Below, one piece after another: positions 19,444 to 28,743 of a stretch of DNA of 64,000 bases. The stretch's first letter is position 1, and the number at the start of each line of letters is the position of its first letter. Below the pieces are notes generated by a model, which did not search any database, was not told the origin of the DNA, and worked only from the letters and a program-made list of their open reading frames with translations. Source of the stretch: Leptospira harrisiae (GTDB lineage: Bacteria; Spirochaetota; Leptospiria; Leptospirales; Leptospiraceae); the NCBI RefSeq assembly GCF_002811945.1, contig NZ_NPDX01000004.1, positions 62,001-126,000 of the forward strand. Direction: 5' to 3'. Position numbers and translations under genes: made by a program.

Positions 19444-21771
19444 TCATGTTGCCGCCTTTTGGAGAGGCCGCTTCATTTTCTCCATATCTTCTGGGTTTGT
19501 GATTCCAAGCAATTCGTAAATCCGAACAGGTTGGGTTTTTCCTTTTACTCGCACTAAATCCAGCTCCCGAGCGACCACTCGGTCTTTCACTTTTTCGTAA
19601 GTGTATTCAGAAATGATCACATTTGTGGTGTACATTTTATTGGACCCTTCTAGTCGGGATCCTAAGTTGATTGTATCACCCATACAGGTATATTCCATCC
19701 TGTGGGATGATCCCATGTTCCCAACAACGGCTGGGCCGGAGTTAAGACCGCAACCAATATCGATCACTGGAACATTTCGTTCTGCCCATTTTTGTTGGAG
19801 GACTTTTAAATAATCTAACTGAACGAGAGCCGCCACACAAGCATAGTAAGCGTGGTCTTCCAAAGGAACAGGTGCTCCCCAAAAAGCCATAATCGCATCA
19901 CCCATATACTTATCAATGGTTCCCTTGTATTCAATGATGATGTCCGTCATAGCTGACAAATATTCGTTCAGTAATTTCACCAAATCTTCTGGTCCCAACT
20001 GTTCGGAGATGGTTGTAAACCCGCGAACGTCAGAGAAAAAAATTGTAATTTCTCGTTTAGATCCACCAAGTGCTAAGTTGTCAGGGTGTTTAAGGAGTTC
20101 ATCCACAACATCTTTGGAAACAAATTTCGAGAATGTTTGGCGAATGTATTTAACGTTTTCTTCTTCTGTTAAGATTCTAAATCCAATGATTGCAACGAAC
20201 ACCACAATTTGTTCGATGGTTACCGATGGAAGAACGGTGATGAGGTTGAAGGTTTGGAAAATATACAACGTAGCAACTACATAAAGTAAAAGCTGAGTTA
20301 ACATAATCGCAAAACCGATATGTGTTTTTACCCTTGGTTGCAAGAAACCAATCATAACCCCAAGTGCCACATAAATCAGAAAAATTCCCCAGTTGGGAAC
20401 TGTGGCCAAAAAGTCTTGGTTTAGAATGGTATTGATTGCATGAGCGTGGTGTTCGATTCCAGACATATCACCAAACGGAGATAAGTGGGAGTCTTTCGAA
20501 GCCCCACGACCTGTTGCATAATACATCGCGACAAGAAAAATTTTATTACTGATTTGGTTGGCTTCGAGAAGTTCCGCATCCCAATCGTTTGTGACTTCGA
20601 AAATTTCATTTTGTTTAAAGGAATAACGTCCACCCACAAAATTGATTTCCATTTGTCCTTCCCAATCAATAGGAATGACCACTTCTCTTTTTTCGTTCGG
20701 GACTTGCATCACATCCCTTTCTTCAAACTTACGTTCTTTGATATTGAACTCTCGGATGATTTTTTTGGGGATATTGGACAATTTGATATAATGTCCCATA
20801 TTGACTTCCACATCTCTTTGTACGTCGATACCGTAGTATTTACAAACAATGAGTAGGTCGATGGAAGGGAAATATTCTGTTTCTCTGTCTCTTCCTGAAT
20901 TATAAACCTTTACCACAAGAGGCATCTTGCGATTCAAACCAGATTCGTCTTTTTTTACGTTCGCAAAACCAAGACCAGCTGACAACTCACTAATGGGTTC
21001 AATGGGAGGTTGTGGAAATTTAACCCAAGAAATCCCGGCATCGTTTTCATCGATTACATTTTTTAATTGAAACTTTCGAAGGATATCAATTCGTTTTTCC
21101 AAATTGAGAACCGCTTCTTTTGATTCCGCACTGACTTCCATAGGGTAGTCAAAGAGGACATTCCGGTTCTTTTGAAGAGCGGCTGCCATCTCTTCTGTTT
21201 GACCGGGTTTATAATCTACGAAGAAAATATCGAACATGAGAATATTGTTCGAATCTTTAAATGTTTCAATGATGTCAGCGTAATAACTCCAAGGAAGTGG
21301 CCAAGTTCCTTGTAACTTTTCTAGTGATTCGGTTGTGATACCGATGATATTAATATCCTTACGGGCCTTAGCTGGTGGTTGGAACTGGATGTATTCGATA
21401 CGACCTGTATCACCTTCACTTTCAGTTTTGGTATTGGAGCCGCGTAAAAATTGGAACCTAGTGGAAACAGAATTTTCTTCCAAGTCCTTGAGTGGTTGGA
21501 ATGTGTTTACCAAAGTATACATGAAAATGGCGATCACATAGGACAACCAAATAGCACCTGACTTCTGTTTGTCTTTAGAAACCTTTTCGATGGTTTTGTA
21601 TACAAAATAGGAAGAAGTAAGAAGGGTGAGTAAACCGCCAATGAGGAAGGAAAATTCGTATTCCCACCCTGTCATGACGACAGAAATGATCACACCAAGT
21701 GATCCTAGTGCGGCAACGGTAACACTGAGATAGTCCAAAATCGAAAGCGATTTTGATTCTTTGTCGGACAT
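19444..21771 (-). CDS. CHASE2-domain adenylate cyclase (class III)
   Basis: A 775-residue membrane protein. Two N-terminal helices (about 12-60) and a third near 80-95 lead into an extracytoplasmic CHASE2 sensor (about 115-400). A cluster of helices at about 455-535 is followed by a class III cyclase domain (about 560-745). Metal-binding Asp is in FFSDVRGFTTIS. DKYMGDAIMAFWG and YTCMGDTINLGSRLE carry the Lys and Asp positions that favour ATP, so cAMP is the likely product. AAAGAGG precedes the ATG. The cAMP made could serve the cNMP-domain proteins at 11847 and 59676, an inference. Confidence 0.9.
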   Translation of the reverse strand: MSDKESKSLSILDYLSVTVAALGSLGVIISVVMTGWEYEFSFLIGGLLTLLTSSYFVYKTIEKVSKDKQKSGAIWLSYVIAIFMYTLVNTFQPLKDLEENSVSTRFQFLRGSNTKTESEGDTGRIEYIQFQPPAKARKDINIIGITTESLEKLQGTWPLPWSYYADIIETFKDSNNILMFDIFFVDYKPGQTEEMAAALQKNRNVLFDYPMEVSAESKEAVLNLEKRIDILRKFQLKNVIDENDAGISWVKFPQPPIEPISELSAGLGFANVKKDESGLNRKMPLVVKVYNSGRDRETEYFPSIDLLIVCKYYGIDVQRDVEVNMGHYIKLSNIPKKIIREFNIKERKFEERDVMQVPNEKREVVIPIDWEGQMEINFVGGRYSFKQNEIFEVTNDWDAELLEANQISNKIFLVAMYYATGRGASKDSHLSPFGDMSGIEHHAHAINTILNQDFLATVPNWGIFLIYVALGVMIGFLQPRVKTHIGFAIMLTQLLLYVVATLYIFQTFNLITVLPSVTIEQIVVFVAIIGFRILTEEENVKYIRQTFSKFVSKDVVDELLKHPDNLALGGSKREITIFFSDVRGFTTISEQLGPEDLVKLLNEYLSAMTDIIIEYKGTIDKYMGDAIMAFWGAPVPLEDHAYYACVAALVQLDYLKVLQQKWAERNVPVIDIGCGLNSGPAVVGNMGSSHRMEYTCMGDTINLGSRLEGSNKMYTTNVIISEYTYEKVKDRVVARELDLVRVKGKTQPVRIYELLGITNPEDMEKMKRPLQKAAT

Positions 21772-21861
21772 AGAGCCTCTTTATTCGTTTGGGAATTTCC
21801 GACCATTTTCCCGGAATTTTTAAAGAGACTCAAATGTTTTTGGTGGATATTGGAAAAAAAT

Positions 21862-22662
21862 TTAGGAAATGGCTGCCCTGATCTTCGAAATGTATTCTGC
21901 CAATGCAGAAACAGTTTTGGAACGATCGGCACCGTTTTCTTCAATGATCCTTTGGATCGCAGAACCAATGATGATCCCGTCCGCATACTGTGAAATTTGG
22001 TTGGATTGTTCTGGAGTGGAAATTCCAAATCCTGCACAAATTGGCAATTGGATGATATCTTTCAAAAACTTAATTCTTTCTTTTAAATCGACCGAAAACT
22101 CCCTTCTTTCTCCCGTCACTCCAAAAGAAGTTACGTAGTAAATGAAACCAGAAGAAGTTTTAGAAAGGGCTTGGATCCTCTTTTTTTCCGATGCAGGAGT
22201 CACCAAGTGAATGAGATCCATATCCCGAACTTTTAATTCCCGAAACAAAATTTCGCTCTCTTCCGTATCAAAAGGTAAGTCAGGAATCACAAGTCCGACA
22301 ATTCCTGATTCCTTGGCACGGTCCAAAAACTTCGAAATCCCACAATGGTAGATGGGATTGAAGTAAGTGAGATATACAAGAGGAGTCTCAGGTTTGTGGT
22401 CATGGATGGCTTTTGTGACTCGAAAGATTTCTTCGAAAGAAAAACGATTTTTTAAAGAACGAGCCACCGCCCTTTGGATGACGGGGCCATCTGCAACGGG
22501 ATCGGAAAAAGGGATCCCCAGTTCCAAAATATCAGCACCGTTGTCTAAAATGGTTTTTCCAAATTCGATAGAGTCGTTATAGTTTGGATCACCCAAGGTA
22601 AAATAAGGAATAAAAGCTGATTTAAAACGATTACTCTCAAACAAAGTTTTTATTTTACTCAT
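21862..22662 (-). CDS. trpA: Tryptophan synthase alpha chain
   Basis: TrpA cleaves indole-3-glycerol phosphate and channels indole to TrpB. The 266 residues include LELGIPFSDPVADGP with the catalytic Glu and Asp, and the phosphate-binding GFGISTPEQ. It follows trpB with no gap (the trpB stop directly precedes the trpA ATG), giving tight translational coupling and stoichiometric expression. No other trp genes are in the window. Confidence 0.97.
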   Translation of the reverse strand: MSKIKTLFESNRFKSAFIPYFTLGDPNYNDSIEFGKTILDNGADILELGIPFSDPVADGPVIQRAVARSLKNRFSFEEIFRVTKAIHDHKPETPLVYLTYFNPIYHCGISKFLDRAKESGIVGLVIPDLPFDTEESEILFRELKVRDMDLIHLVTPASEKKRIQALSKTSSGFIYYVTSFGVTGERREFSVDLKERIKFLKDIIQLPICAGFGISTPEQSNQISQYADGIIIGSAIQRIIEENGADRSKTVSALAEYISKIRAAIS

Positions 22663-23859
22663 TTACTTTCTTTCACCCAATAATCGCAAAACTTCCGTTA
22701 CATCCTTGTCACCCCGACCCGAAAGACAAATGATTAGATCCTTTTTCTTTCCTAGATCCTTTGCCACGTCCCGTGCCACATGAAATGCATGAGCAGTCTC
22801 AAGCGCAGGAATGATTCCTTCCACCCGAGTGACCTCCAAAAAGGAATCTAATGCTTGTTCATCTGTTACCATTCGGTAATCCACTCTTCCTGTTTGGGAC
22901 AAATGTGCATGTTCTGGTCCAACACCTGGGTAATCTAACCCTGCAGAAACAGAATGCGCTGGTACAATTTGACCAAACTCATCTTGGATGATTAAGGTTT
23001 TTGTACCATGTAAAAATCCAGTTTTCCCATAGGTGAGAGTTGCTGAATGTTCTCCTGGTTTTGGACCAAGTCCACCAGCTTCTGCACCATAGATGGCCAC
23101 ATGTTTGTCTTTTAAAAAGGCATGGAACATTCCAATAGAATTCGATCCACCGCCGACGCATGCCACGATGGCATTCGGTAGTTTATGATTTCGTTTTTTA
23201 AACTCTGCTCTTGCCTCTGTTCCAATAAAGGATTGGAAGTCACGAACGATCGTTGGGAAAGGATGAGGTCCAATTGCAGATCCCACAATGTAATGAGTTG
23301 TGGATACATTGAGTGCCCAGTCTCTCATGGCTTCACTCGTGGCTTCTTTCAGAGTCGCTTCTCCTGCTGTGACCGGAAGAATTTTTGCACCTAACATCTC
23401 AATTTTTTTAGCATTGAGATTTTGTCTTTCTACATCGACGGCACCCATGTACACCACAGTTTCCATTCCGAACATAGCACCGACAGTTGCCGTCGCAAGG
23501 CCGTGTTGGCCTGCACCTGTTTCTGCAATGATCCGTTTTTTCCCCATAAAACGAGCGATAAGCGCCTGTCCGATGGCATTATTAATTTTATGAGCGCCAG
23601 TATGATTTAAATCTTCGCGTTTGAGCCAGATACGAGCACCTCCCCATTGTTTGGTGAGACGTTCGGCATAAGTCAGAGGACTAGGTCTTCCGACATAGTT
23701 CTTTAAATAGTATTCTAGTTCCTTTTTGAACTTTTTACTTTTCTTTAACTTTTGATAGGTGGATTCAAGCTCTTCTAATGCTTCCGTTAGTATCTCCGGA
23801 GAGTAACGGCCACCGAATTCACCAAAATATCCAGGAAGGTTTTTGCCCATATATCCCAA
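22663..23859 (-). CDS. trpB: Tryptophan synthase beta chain
   Basis: TrpB condenses indole with serine using PLP. The 398-residue protein has the Schiff-base Lys in HTGAHKINNA and the PLP phosphate loop CVGGGSNSIG. It is the TrpB1 form, which pairs with TrpA. The ATG at 23859 or one three codons later (MGKNLPGYFGEFGGRY) could be the start. Its 186-bp leader contains GC-rich, mutually exclusive hairpins and a possible 11-residue leader frame with one Trp codon, so attenuation is possible. Confidence 0.96.
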   Translation of the reverse strand: MGYMGKNLPGYFGEFGGRYSPEILTEALEELESTYQKLKKSKKFKKELEYYLKNYVGRPSPLTYAERLTKQWGGARIWLKREDLNHTGAHKINNAIGQALIARFMGKKRIIAETGAGQHGLATATVGAMFGMETVVYMGAVDVERQNLNAKKIEMLGAKILPVTAGEATLKEATSEAMRDWALNVSTTHYIVGSAIGPHPFPTIVRDFQSFIGTEARAEFKKRNHKLPNAIVACVGGGSNSIGMFHAFLKDKHVAIYGAEAGGLGPKPGEHSATLTYGKTGFLHGTKTLIIQDEFGQIVPAHSVSAGLDYPGVGPEHAHLSQTGRVDYRMVTDEQALDSFLEVTRVEGIIPALETAHAFHVARDVAKDLGKKKDLIICLSGRGDKDVTEVLRLLGERK

Positions 23860-23896
23860 GATACGGGAATGGGGGAATATGAAAACTGCTTCTTTT

Positions 23897-23969
23897 GCGG
23901 GGGGTGGGGGTTTTTGGGTATACTCTCCCCGCCCTGATCGAACTGGGTGGGGTTATCCACCCGCCACCC
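23897..23969 (-). promoter_or_regulatory. GC-rich hairpin block in the trpBA leader
   Basis: In an otherwise AT-rich region this block holds CCCCGCCC (23927-23934), GGGTGGGG (23945-23952) and CCACCC copies (23957-23962 and 23964-23969), plus GCGGGGGG (23897-23904). The GGGTGGGG arm can pair either with CCCCGCCC (8 pairs, one G-U) or with CCACCC (6 pairs), so two stems exclude each other; CCCCGC can also pair with the GCGGGG at 23897. It may be an attenuator, a terminator of the proS operon, or a dispersed repeat. Confidence 0.4.
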
Positions 23970-24045
23970 AATGGCTACCTTCTATCACATTACCCGAATT
24001 CAGACCATCCCTTCCTCTGATTCTAAAGAAAAAATCAAAAGAAGT

Positions 24046-25806
24046 TCATGTTTCCACTTGCTCTACTGCTTTTTCAATGCTCTCGTAAAGATTTCGGATT
24101 TGGTTTTGCAGCCTTCCAACTAGGTCTTCATTCGTTGTGAAGCTGATGGTTTCTTCGGCCATTGATTTTCTGTCGAGGATCGTGATTTCCCCTTTTTCCA
24201 AAAATCCTTTTCCAAGAGTGAGCCTAATGGGGAATCCAATGAGTTCGGAATCTTTAAATTTAAAACCTGGGCCCAGATCTCGGTCATCCCAAAGAACTTC
24301 AATTCCAGCCGCAACAAGAGCTTTGTAGATGGATTCAATTTTTGCAATGTCGTCTGGATTTTTAGCAATACTCACCAAACAAACAGTAAATGGTGCGATG
24401 GATACAGGCCAAAAAATTCCTTTATCGTCATTACATTGTTCGATGACAGTAGCCATACATCGGTTCACACCAATTCCATAACAACCCATAGTGGTTGTGG
24501 TGGCTTTCCCTTTATCATTGAGAACTGTTATGTCAAATGCTTTGGAATACTTTTGGCCTAATTTAAAAATATGACCCACTTCAATTCCTTTTTCTGCGGT
24601 TAGTCCAGTTCCACAATTCGGGCAAGGATCCCCAACTTTGGATTGCGACACATCGATTTTAGTCACTTCTTCTTCTTTGAAAAAGTTAATCAGCCTAACC
24701 CCTGCTATATGATGGCCCACTTCATTGGCACCAGTAATGTATCCAAAACTCCAATCAACTAACGAATCGACGAAAACTTTAAGTGTTTCTGATTTTGGAA
24801 ACCCAGGGCCAATAAACCCAGGAACAAGACCAAGTTTCTCCATTTCCGCAGGACCCATAGGTCTTAGTTCATTACAAGCCAAATGGTTTTTTAATTTGTT
24901 TTCATTGAGTTCGCGGTCTCCTTCTAAAAACACTAAAATATATTGCCCATCTGCAAAGAGAGCCACTGCTTTTAATAAATTTTCTTCTTTGGTATTCAGA
25001 AACTCTGCCACTTCGGCAATTGACTTTTTAGAAGGTGTATGGATCTTATCACTTCCAACGAACGCTTGTTTCACTGCCTTTGGATTATGAAGCACAGGAG
25101 TTTTTTCAATATTTCCAGAATATTGGCAAGAAGGACAAATCGTAAGTGTCTCTTCTCCAATCGGCGATACTACCATAAATTCTTCAGAAGCAGAACCACC
25201 CATATTTCCTGAATCCGCTTGCACAGGGATTGTAGAAAGACCCATTCCTGCAAAAATTCTGCGGTAAGTTTTTCGCATAGTTTGGTAAGTCTGGTCTAAT
25301 GACTCATCATCCAAATGAAAAGAATAGGCATCCTTCATTGTAAATTCACGAGAACGAATCACCCCAAATCTCGGACGAATTTCATCGCGAAACTTTGTAT
25401 GAATTTGATACACATTGATAGGAAGATCTTTGTAAGAACGAACCATTGGTTTCACGAGCACACAGAAAGATTCTTCATGCGTGGGGCCAAGGCAACTTTC
25501 ATTGTCATGTCGATCTTTCAAACGAAACATCTCTTTCCCCATTTTATCCCAACGACCAGACTCTTTCCAAATTTCACTTGGTGTTAAAATCGGAAGTTGG
25601 AATTCCAAGGCACCAGCTCTGTCCATTTCCGAACGAACAATGGCTTCAATTTTTTTTAAAATTCTAAGTCCAAGAGGCAGATATGAATAAAGTCCTGCGG
25701 CGGATTTACGAATGAGGCCCGCCCTTGTCATTAGTTTATGGGAAGCAACCACCGCATCTTGCGGATCTTCTTTTGCCGTAGGAATCAAATAGGAACTAGC
25801 TTTCAT
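24046..25806 (-). CDS. proS: Prolyl-tRNA synthetase (bacterial type, with editing domain)
   Basis: ProS charges tRNA-Pro. The 586-residue protein has class II motif 1 to 3 regions (RAGLIRKSAAGLYSYLPLGLRIL; FRDEIRPRFGVIRSREFTMKDAYSFH; MGCYGIGVNRCMATVIEQ). A YbaK-like INS editing domain is inserted at about 225-400, as in the E. coli-type enzyme. It is the last gene of the rpsB operon, 43 bp after the site-2 protease gene. A frr-uppS-cdsA-dxr-rseP-proS order is found in other bacteria. Confidence 0.97.
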   Translation of the reverse strand: MKASSYLIPTAKEDPQDAVVASHKLMTRAGLIRKSAAGLYSYLPLGLRILKKIEAIVRSEMDRAGALEFQLPILTPSEIWKESGRWDKMGKEMFRLKDRHDNESCLGPTHEESFCVLVKPMVRSYKDLPINVYQIHTKFRDEIRPRFGVIRSREFTMKDAYSFHLDDESLDQTYQTMRKTYRRIFAGMGLSTIPVQADSGNMGGSASEEFMVVSPIGEETLTICPSCQYSGNIEKTPVLHNPKAVKQAFVGSDKIHTPSKKSIAEVAEFLNTKEENLLKAVALFADGQYILVFLEGDRELNENKLKNHLACNELRPMGPAEMEKLGLVPGFIGPGFPKSETLKVFVDSLVDWSFGYITGANEVGHHIAGVRLINFFKEEEVTKIDVSQSKVGDPCPNCGTGLTAEKGIEVGHIFKLGQKYSKAFDITVLNDKGKATTTTMGCYGIGVNRCMATVIEQCNDDKGIFWPVSIAPFTVCLVSIAKNPDDIAKIESIYKALVAAGIEVLWDDRDLGPGFKFKDSELIGFPIRLTLGKGFLEKGEITILDRKSMAEETISFTTNEDLVGRLQNQIRNLYESIEKAVEQVET

Positions 25807-25849
25807 CGATCTTTTCTCTTTTATTTATCTACAATTCAAATTATCAAAA

Positions 25850-27556
25850 TTAAAAAATACGCATTACGTCATTGAATGAAACATAAAGCCCAAGCCCAAT
25901 GAGAAAGAAAAACCCCAATCGAAATATTGCTTCGATTGCTTTTCTTGGCAATGGTCTACCAGTAATGGCTTCATAAGCATAGAGTACAATATGTCCGCCG
26001 TCCGCCATAGGAATGGGAAGTAAATTCATTACCATAAGGGCGAGTGAAATTTTTGCGACAAAGTCAAGGTAAGTCACCCAACCATATTCTAAACTAATTC
26101 CTGCAATTTGTACAATCCCAATCGGTCCAGAAAGATTTTCTTTTGGCGAAAGTAAGCCAGAGAACAACATTCCTATTCCTTTTAAGGTAGTGGATACGTT
26201 TTCATAAACTTTATTGGATGCACCAACTAATGATGAGTATACGGTTGATTCTTTCTGCAACTTTTCTGCTTCAAACTTCATAGAAGCGCGAAAACCAAGA
26301 AGCCCAATGGGTTTTAAATTGGCATCTGCAGAATATTTCATATTCCCAATCCAAATATCTTTCCTGCCAGAGTTGTTTTTTAAATATTCAGAAAGAGAAT
26401 CTGCCTTATCAAAAATTTTGTCTTGGATTTTAATATTCGAAAGTCGATTCTCAATTTCTGCATCGTAGCTATCCAAACGGAAATAGGGAATCCCAAGTTC
26501 AGGAAACTTTGGATGTCTAATGTCCCAAAACTCAAATACATTTGCACCTAACACAGGAATTTGGATTGTGACAGTTTCAGTCGCCCAAGGAGTGAGGAGC
26601 GGATAGGTTTTTCTTTCTACCAAAACAGGAATGGTTTTTCCCTGGTGTTTTCCTAGTTCTGTTTGTAACTCAGGGACAGTATGAACATCCACACCTGCCA
26701 CTTGCAAAATCATATCCCCATCTTTTAGGAAAGATAGAGCACGCCTACGAAGGGATTTTTCTCTTTCTTGGATTTCTCTCTGTTTTAAAAGTTCTTCCGG
26801 GATTTCATCTTTTCGTTCTTCAATTTTTTCCTGAAAGTAAACTGAAGATTTATCTTCACGATCGAGTAAATTCGCTATAAAATGGCTGATCTGTTCCCCG
26901 TAGGTAAAAGTGGCAACGACCCTTCTTTCTCCAAATGGCATCACCCCAATGGCTGGATGTCCGCCCGCGGAATATAAATTTGGTACAATTTGTACGGTTT
27001 TAATTTCTTCTTCTCGTTTATAAGAAACTTCGATTGGATCACCCGTAGTCAAACTCACATTGGTAAATATATCTTCAAAACTTTCAGTTTTTTTCCCGTT
27101 GATGGAAACAATTTGGTCCCCAGTGCGAAGCCCAGCTGTATAAGCTGGACTCGAAACCTTGCTTGCATCTTCAATAAAAATTCGATTGGAAGAAGGGCTA
27201 TCGCCTGAAAGTTCCAATACAAATAACAAAACAAAGCCTAACACTAGATTAGCGAATGGCCCACCGAGAACAGGAATCATCCGGCGAAGTGGTGGTGTGG
27301 AAAGTAAATCCCCTTGTCGTGGTTTTTTACTTTTAGAATAATCATCCCCACGAAAAAGAACATAACCGCCAATGGGAATGGCTGTGATTTGGTAAATGGT
27401 TTTTCCAATTCTTTTTTTCCAAATCCCTTTTCCATAACCTAACGAAAAAATTCGAGCTTCTACTCCAACCAACTTTCCACATAAGAGGTGTCCTAATTCA
27501 TGGATAAAAATAGAAACAGCTAACATGAATACGGCGCCAAATATCATTACGATCAT
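25850..27556 (-). CDS. rseP: RseP-like site-2 zinc metalloprotease (M50)
   Basis: An intramembrane protease that in relatives cleaves anti-sigma factors or signal-peptide remnants. The zinc motif IHELGH lies at 18-23 in the first membrane helix, and the third ligand region near the C-terminus reads NLLPIPMADGGH, where LDGG is usual. One clear PDZ domain (about 130-190) and a probable second (about 290-460) are extracytoplasmic, with an Arg/Lys/Glu-rich stretch between. At 568 residues it is about 120 longer than E. coli RseP. It overlaps dxr by 4 bp. Its substrate is not evident from context. Confidence 0.92.
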   Translation of the reverse strand: MIVMIFGAVFMLAVSIFIHELGHLLCGKLVGVEARIFSLGYGKGIWKKRIGKTIYQITAIPIGGYVLFRGDDYSKSKKPRQGDLLSTPPLRRMIPVLGGPFANLVLGFVLLFVLELSGDSPSSNRIFIEDASKVSSPAYTAGLRTGDQIVSINGKKTESFEDIFTNVSLTTGDPIEVSYKREEEIKTVQIVPNLYSAGGHPAIGVMPFGERRVVATFTYGEQISHFIANLLDREDKSSVYFQEKIEERKDEIPEELLKQREIQEREKSLRRRALSFLKDGDMILQVAGVDVHTVPELQTELGKHQGKTIPVLVERKTYPLLTPWATETVTIQIPVLGANVFEFWDIRHPKFPELGIPYFRLDSYDAEIENRLSNIKIQDKIFDKADSLSEYLKNNSGRKDIWIGNMKYSADANLKPIGLLGFRASMKFEAEKLQKESTVYSSLVGASNKVYENVSTTLKGIGMLFSGLLSPKENLSGPIGIVQIAGISLEYGWVTYLDFVAKISLALMVMNLLPIPMADGGHIVLYAYEAITGRPLPRKAIEAIFRLGFFFLIGLGLYVSFNDVMRIF

Positions 27557-28713
27557 ATAGTCACTCCCCCTTTCACAAATTCTTTTTGAATATAATTACG
27601 AGATTCCCGATCTTTTTCTAAATATCCTTCCAAATCATCAGGGAAGGAATTGGAAATTTTATTTAAGGCCGATTCGATTAACTTTGGAATGGCGGTAAAA
27701 GAAATTTTTTCATCTAAAAATAATGCAACAGCTTCTTCATTCGCGGCATTAAAAACACAAGGAGCCGTACCCCCTGCCCTACCCGCTTGGAATGCTAAAG
27801 TAAGTCCAGGATAACGACTGAAATCAGGAGGAAAAAATTCCAAGGTTTTCCAAGTTCCAGGTTTTCTTTCAATTAACATCTCTGGTGTTGGTGTTGGATA
27901 AAACAAGGAATGGGCAATGGGATAAATCATATCGGGATGGCTCGTGTATTGCAAACAAGCACCATCCATGGTTTCAATGATCCCGTGAGTGAGTGATTGC
28001 GGGTGGATCACCACTTCAATTTCGTCATAGGAAAATCCAAATAGATAATGAGCTTCGATGACTTCGAGACCCTTGTTGATCAGTCCTGCAGAATCCACAG
28101 TGATTTTTGGCCCCATTGACCAGGTGGGATGATTTAATGCCTGTTTTACGGATACATGTTCCAATTCTTCGATAGGAAGAGTGCGAAAACTTCCTCCCGA
28201 TGCCGTAAGTGTGATGGCACGAATATTGGATCTTTTTTCTCTTTCAATAAGTTGGAAGAGTGCATTGTGTTCGGAATCCACCGGAACCATCAAGGTATTG
28301 TGTTTTGCCACCAAACGATTGATGAGTGGCCCAAAAGTAACTAGTGTTTCTTTATTGGCGATGGCAATTTTTTTTCCGGCTTCAATGGCGGCAATGGTAG
28401 GTCTTACCCCGCGTGCACCCACAACAGCGGTGACAACGACTGAAACAGAAGGAAGACGAACCAAATCAGATAAAGAATCTTCCCCGTAAAGAATGGTCGT
28501 GGATTTATATTTGGATCCGAGGCTACCTTCTAACTTTGAATCGGTGATAGAAATCACTTCTGGAGAAAATTCATCCATCAGTGATTTCGCCAGATCTAAA
28601 TTGGAATGAACCGAAAAACTACGTAAAGAAAAGGAATCTCTGAATTGGCGGAGTACCTTCACTGTCGAAGAGCCAACAGAACCAGAAATTCCTAATACGG
28701 ATACTCCAACCAT
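27553..28713 (-). CDS. dxr: 1-deoxy-D-xylulose-5-phosphate reductoisomerase
   Basis: Dxr makes 2-C-methyl-D-erythritol 4-phosphate, the committed MEP-pathway step. The NADPH-binding start GVSVLGISGSVGSSTVKVL, the substrate-site VDSEHNALFQ, TASGGSF and HPTWSMGPKITVDSAGLINKGLE are diagnostic. The 386-residue length is normal. It overlaps the protease gene by 4 bp and lies 30 bp after cdsA, consistent with one operon for undecaprenyl and phospholipid precursors. The ISGS in the N-terminal motif replaces the commoner LGSTGSIG. Confidence 0.97.
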   Translation of the reverse strand: MVGVSVLGISGSVGSSTVKVLRQFRDSFSLRSFSVHSNLDLAKSLMDEFSPEVISITDSKLEGSLGSKYKSTTILYGEDSLSDLVRLPSVSVVVTAVVGARGVRPTIAAIEAGKKIAIANKETLVTFGPLINRLVAKHNTLMVPVDSEHNALFQLIEREKRSNIRAITLTASGGSFRTLPIEELEHVSVKQALNHPTWSMGPKITVDSAGLINKGLEVIEAHYLFGFSYDEIEVVIHPQSLTHGIIETMDGACLQYTSHPDMIYPIAHSLFYPTPTPEMLIERKPGTWKTLEFFPPDFSRYPGLTLAFQAGRAGGTAPCVFNAANEEAVALFLDEKISFTAIPKLIESALNKISNSFPDDLEGYLEKDRESRNYIQKEFVKGGVTI

Positions 28714-28743
28714 CTAACTCTTAGACCGGTCCAGATCTGAGAA

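Noticed and set aside
23897..23952. Canonical G-quadruplex in the trp-leader block
   Set aside because: The plus strand has G6, G5, G3 and later G3-4 tracts, but the third loop is about 26 bases, outside usual quadruplex limits.
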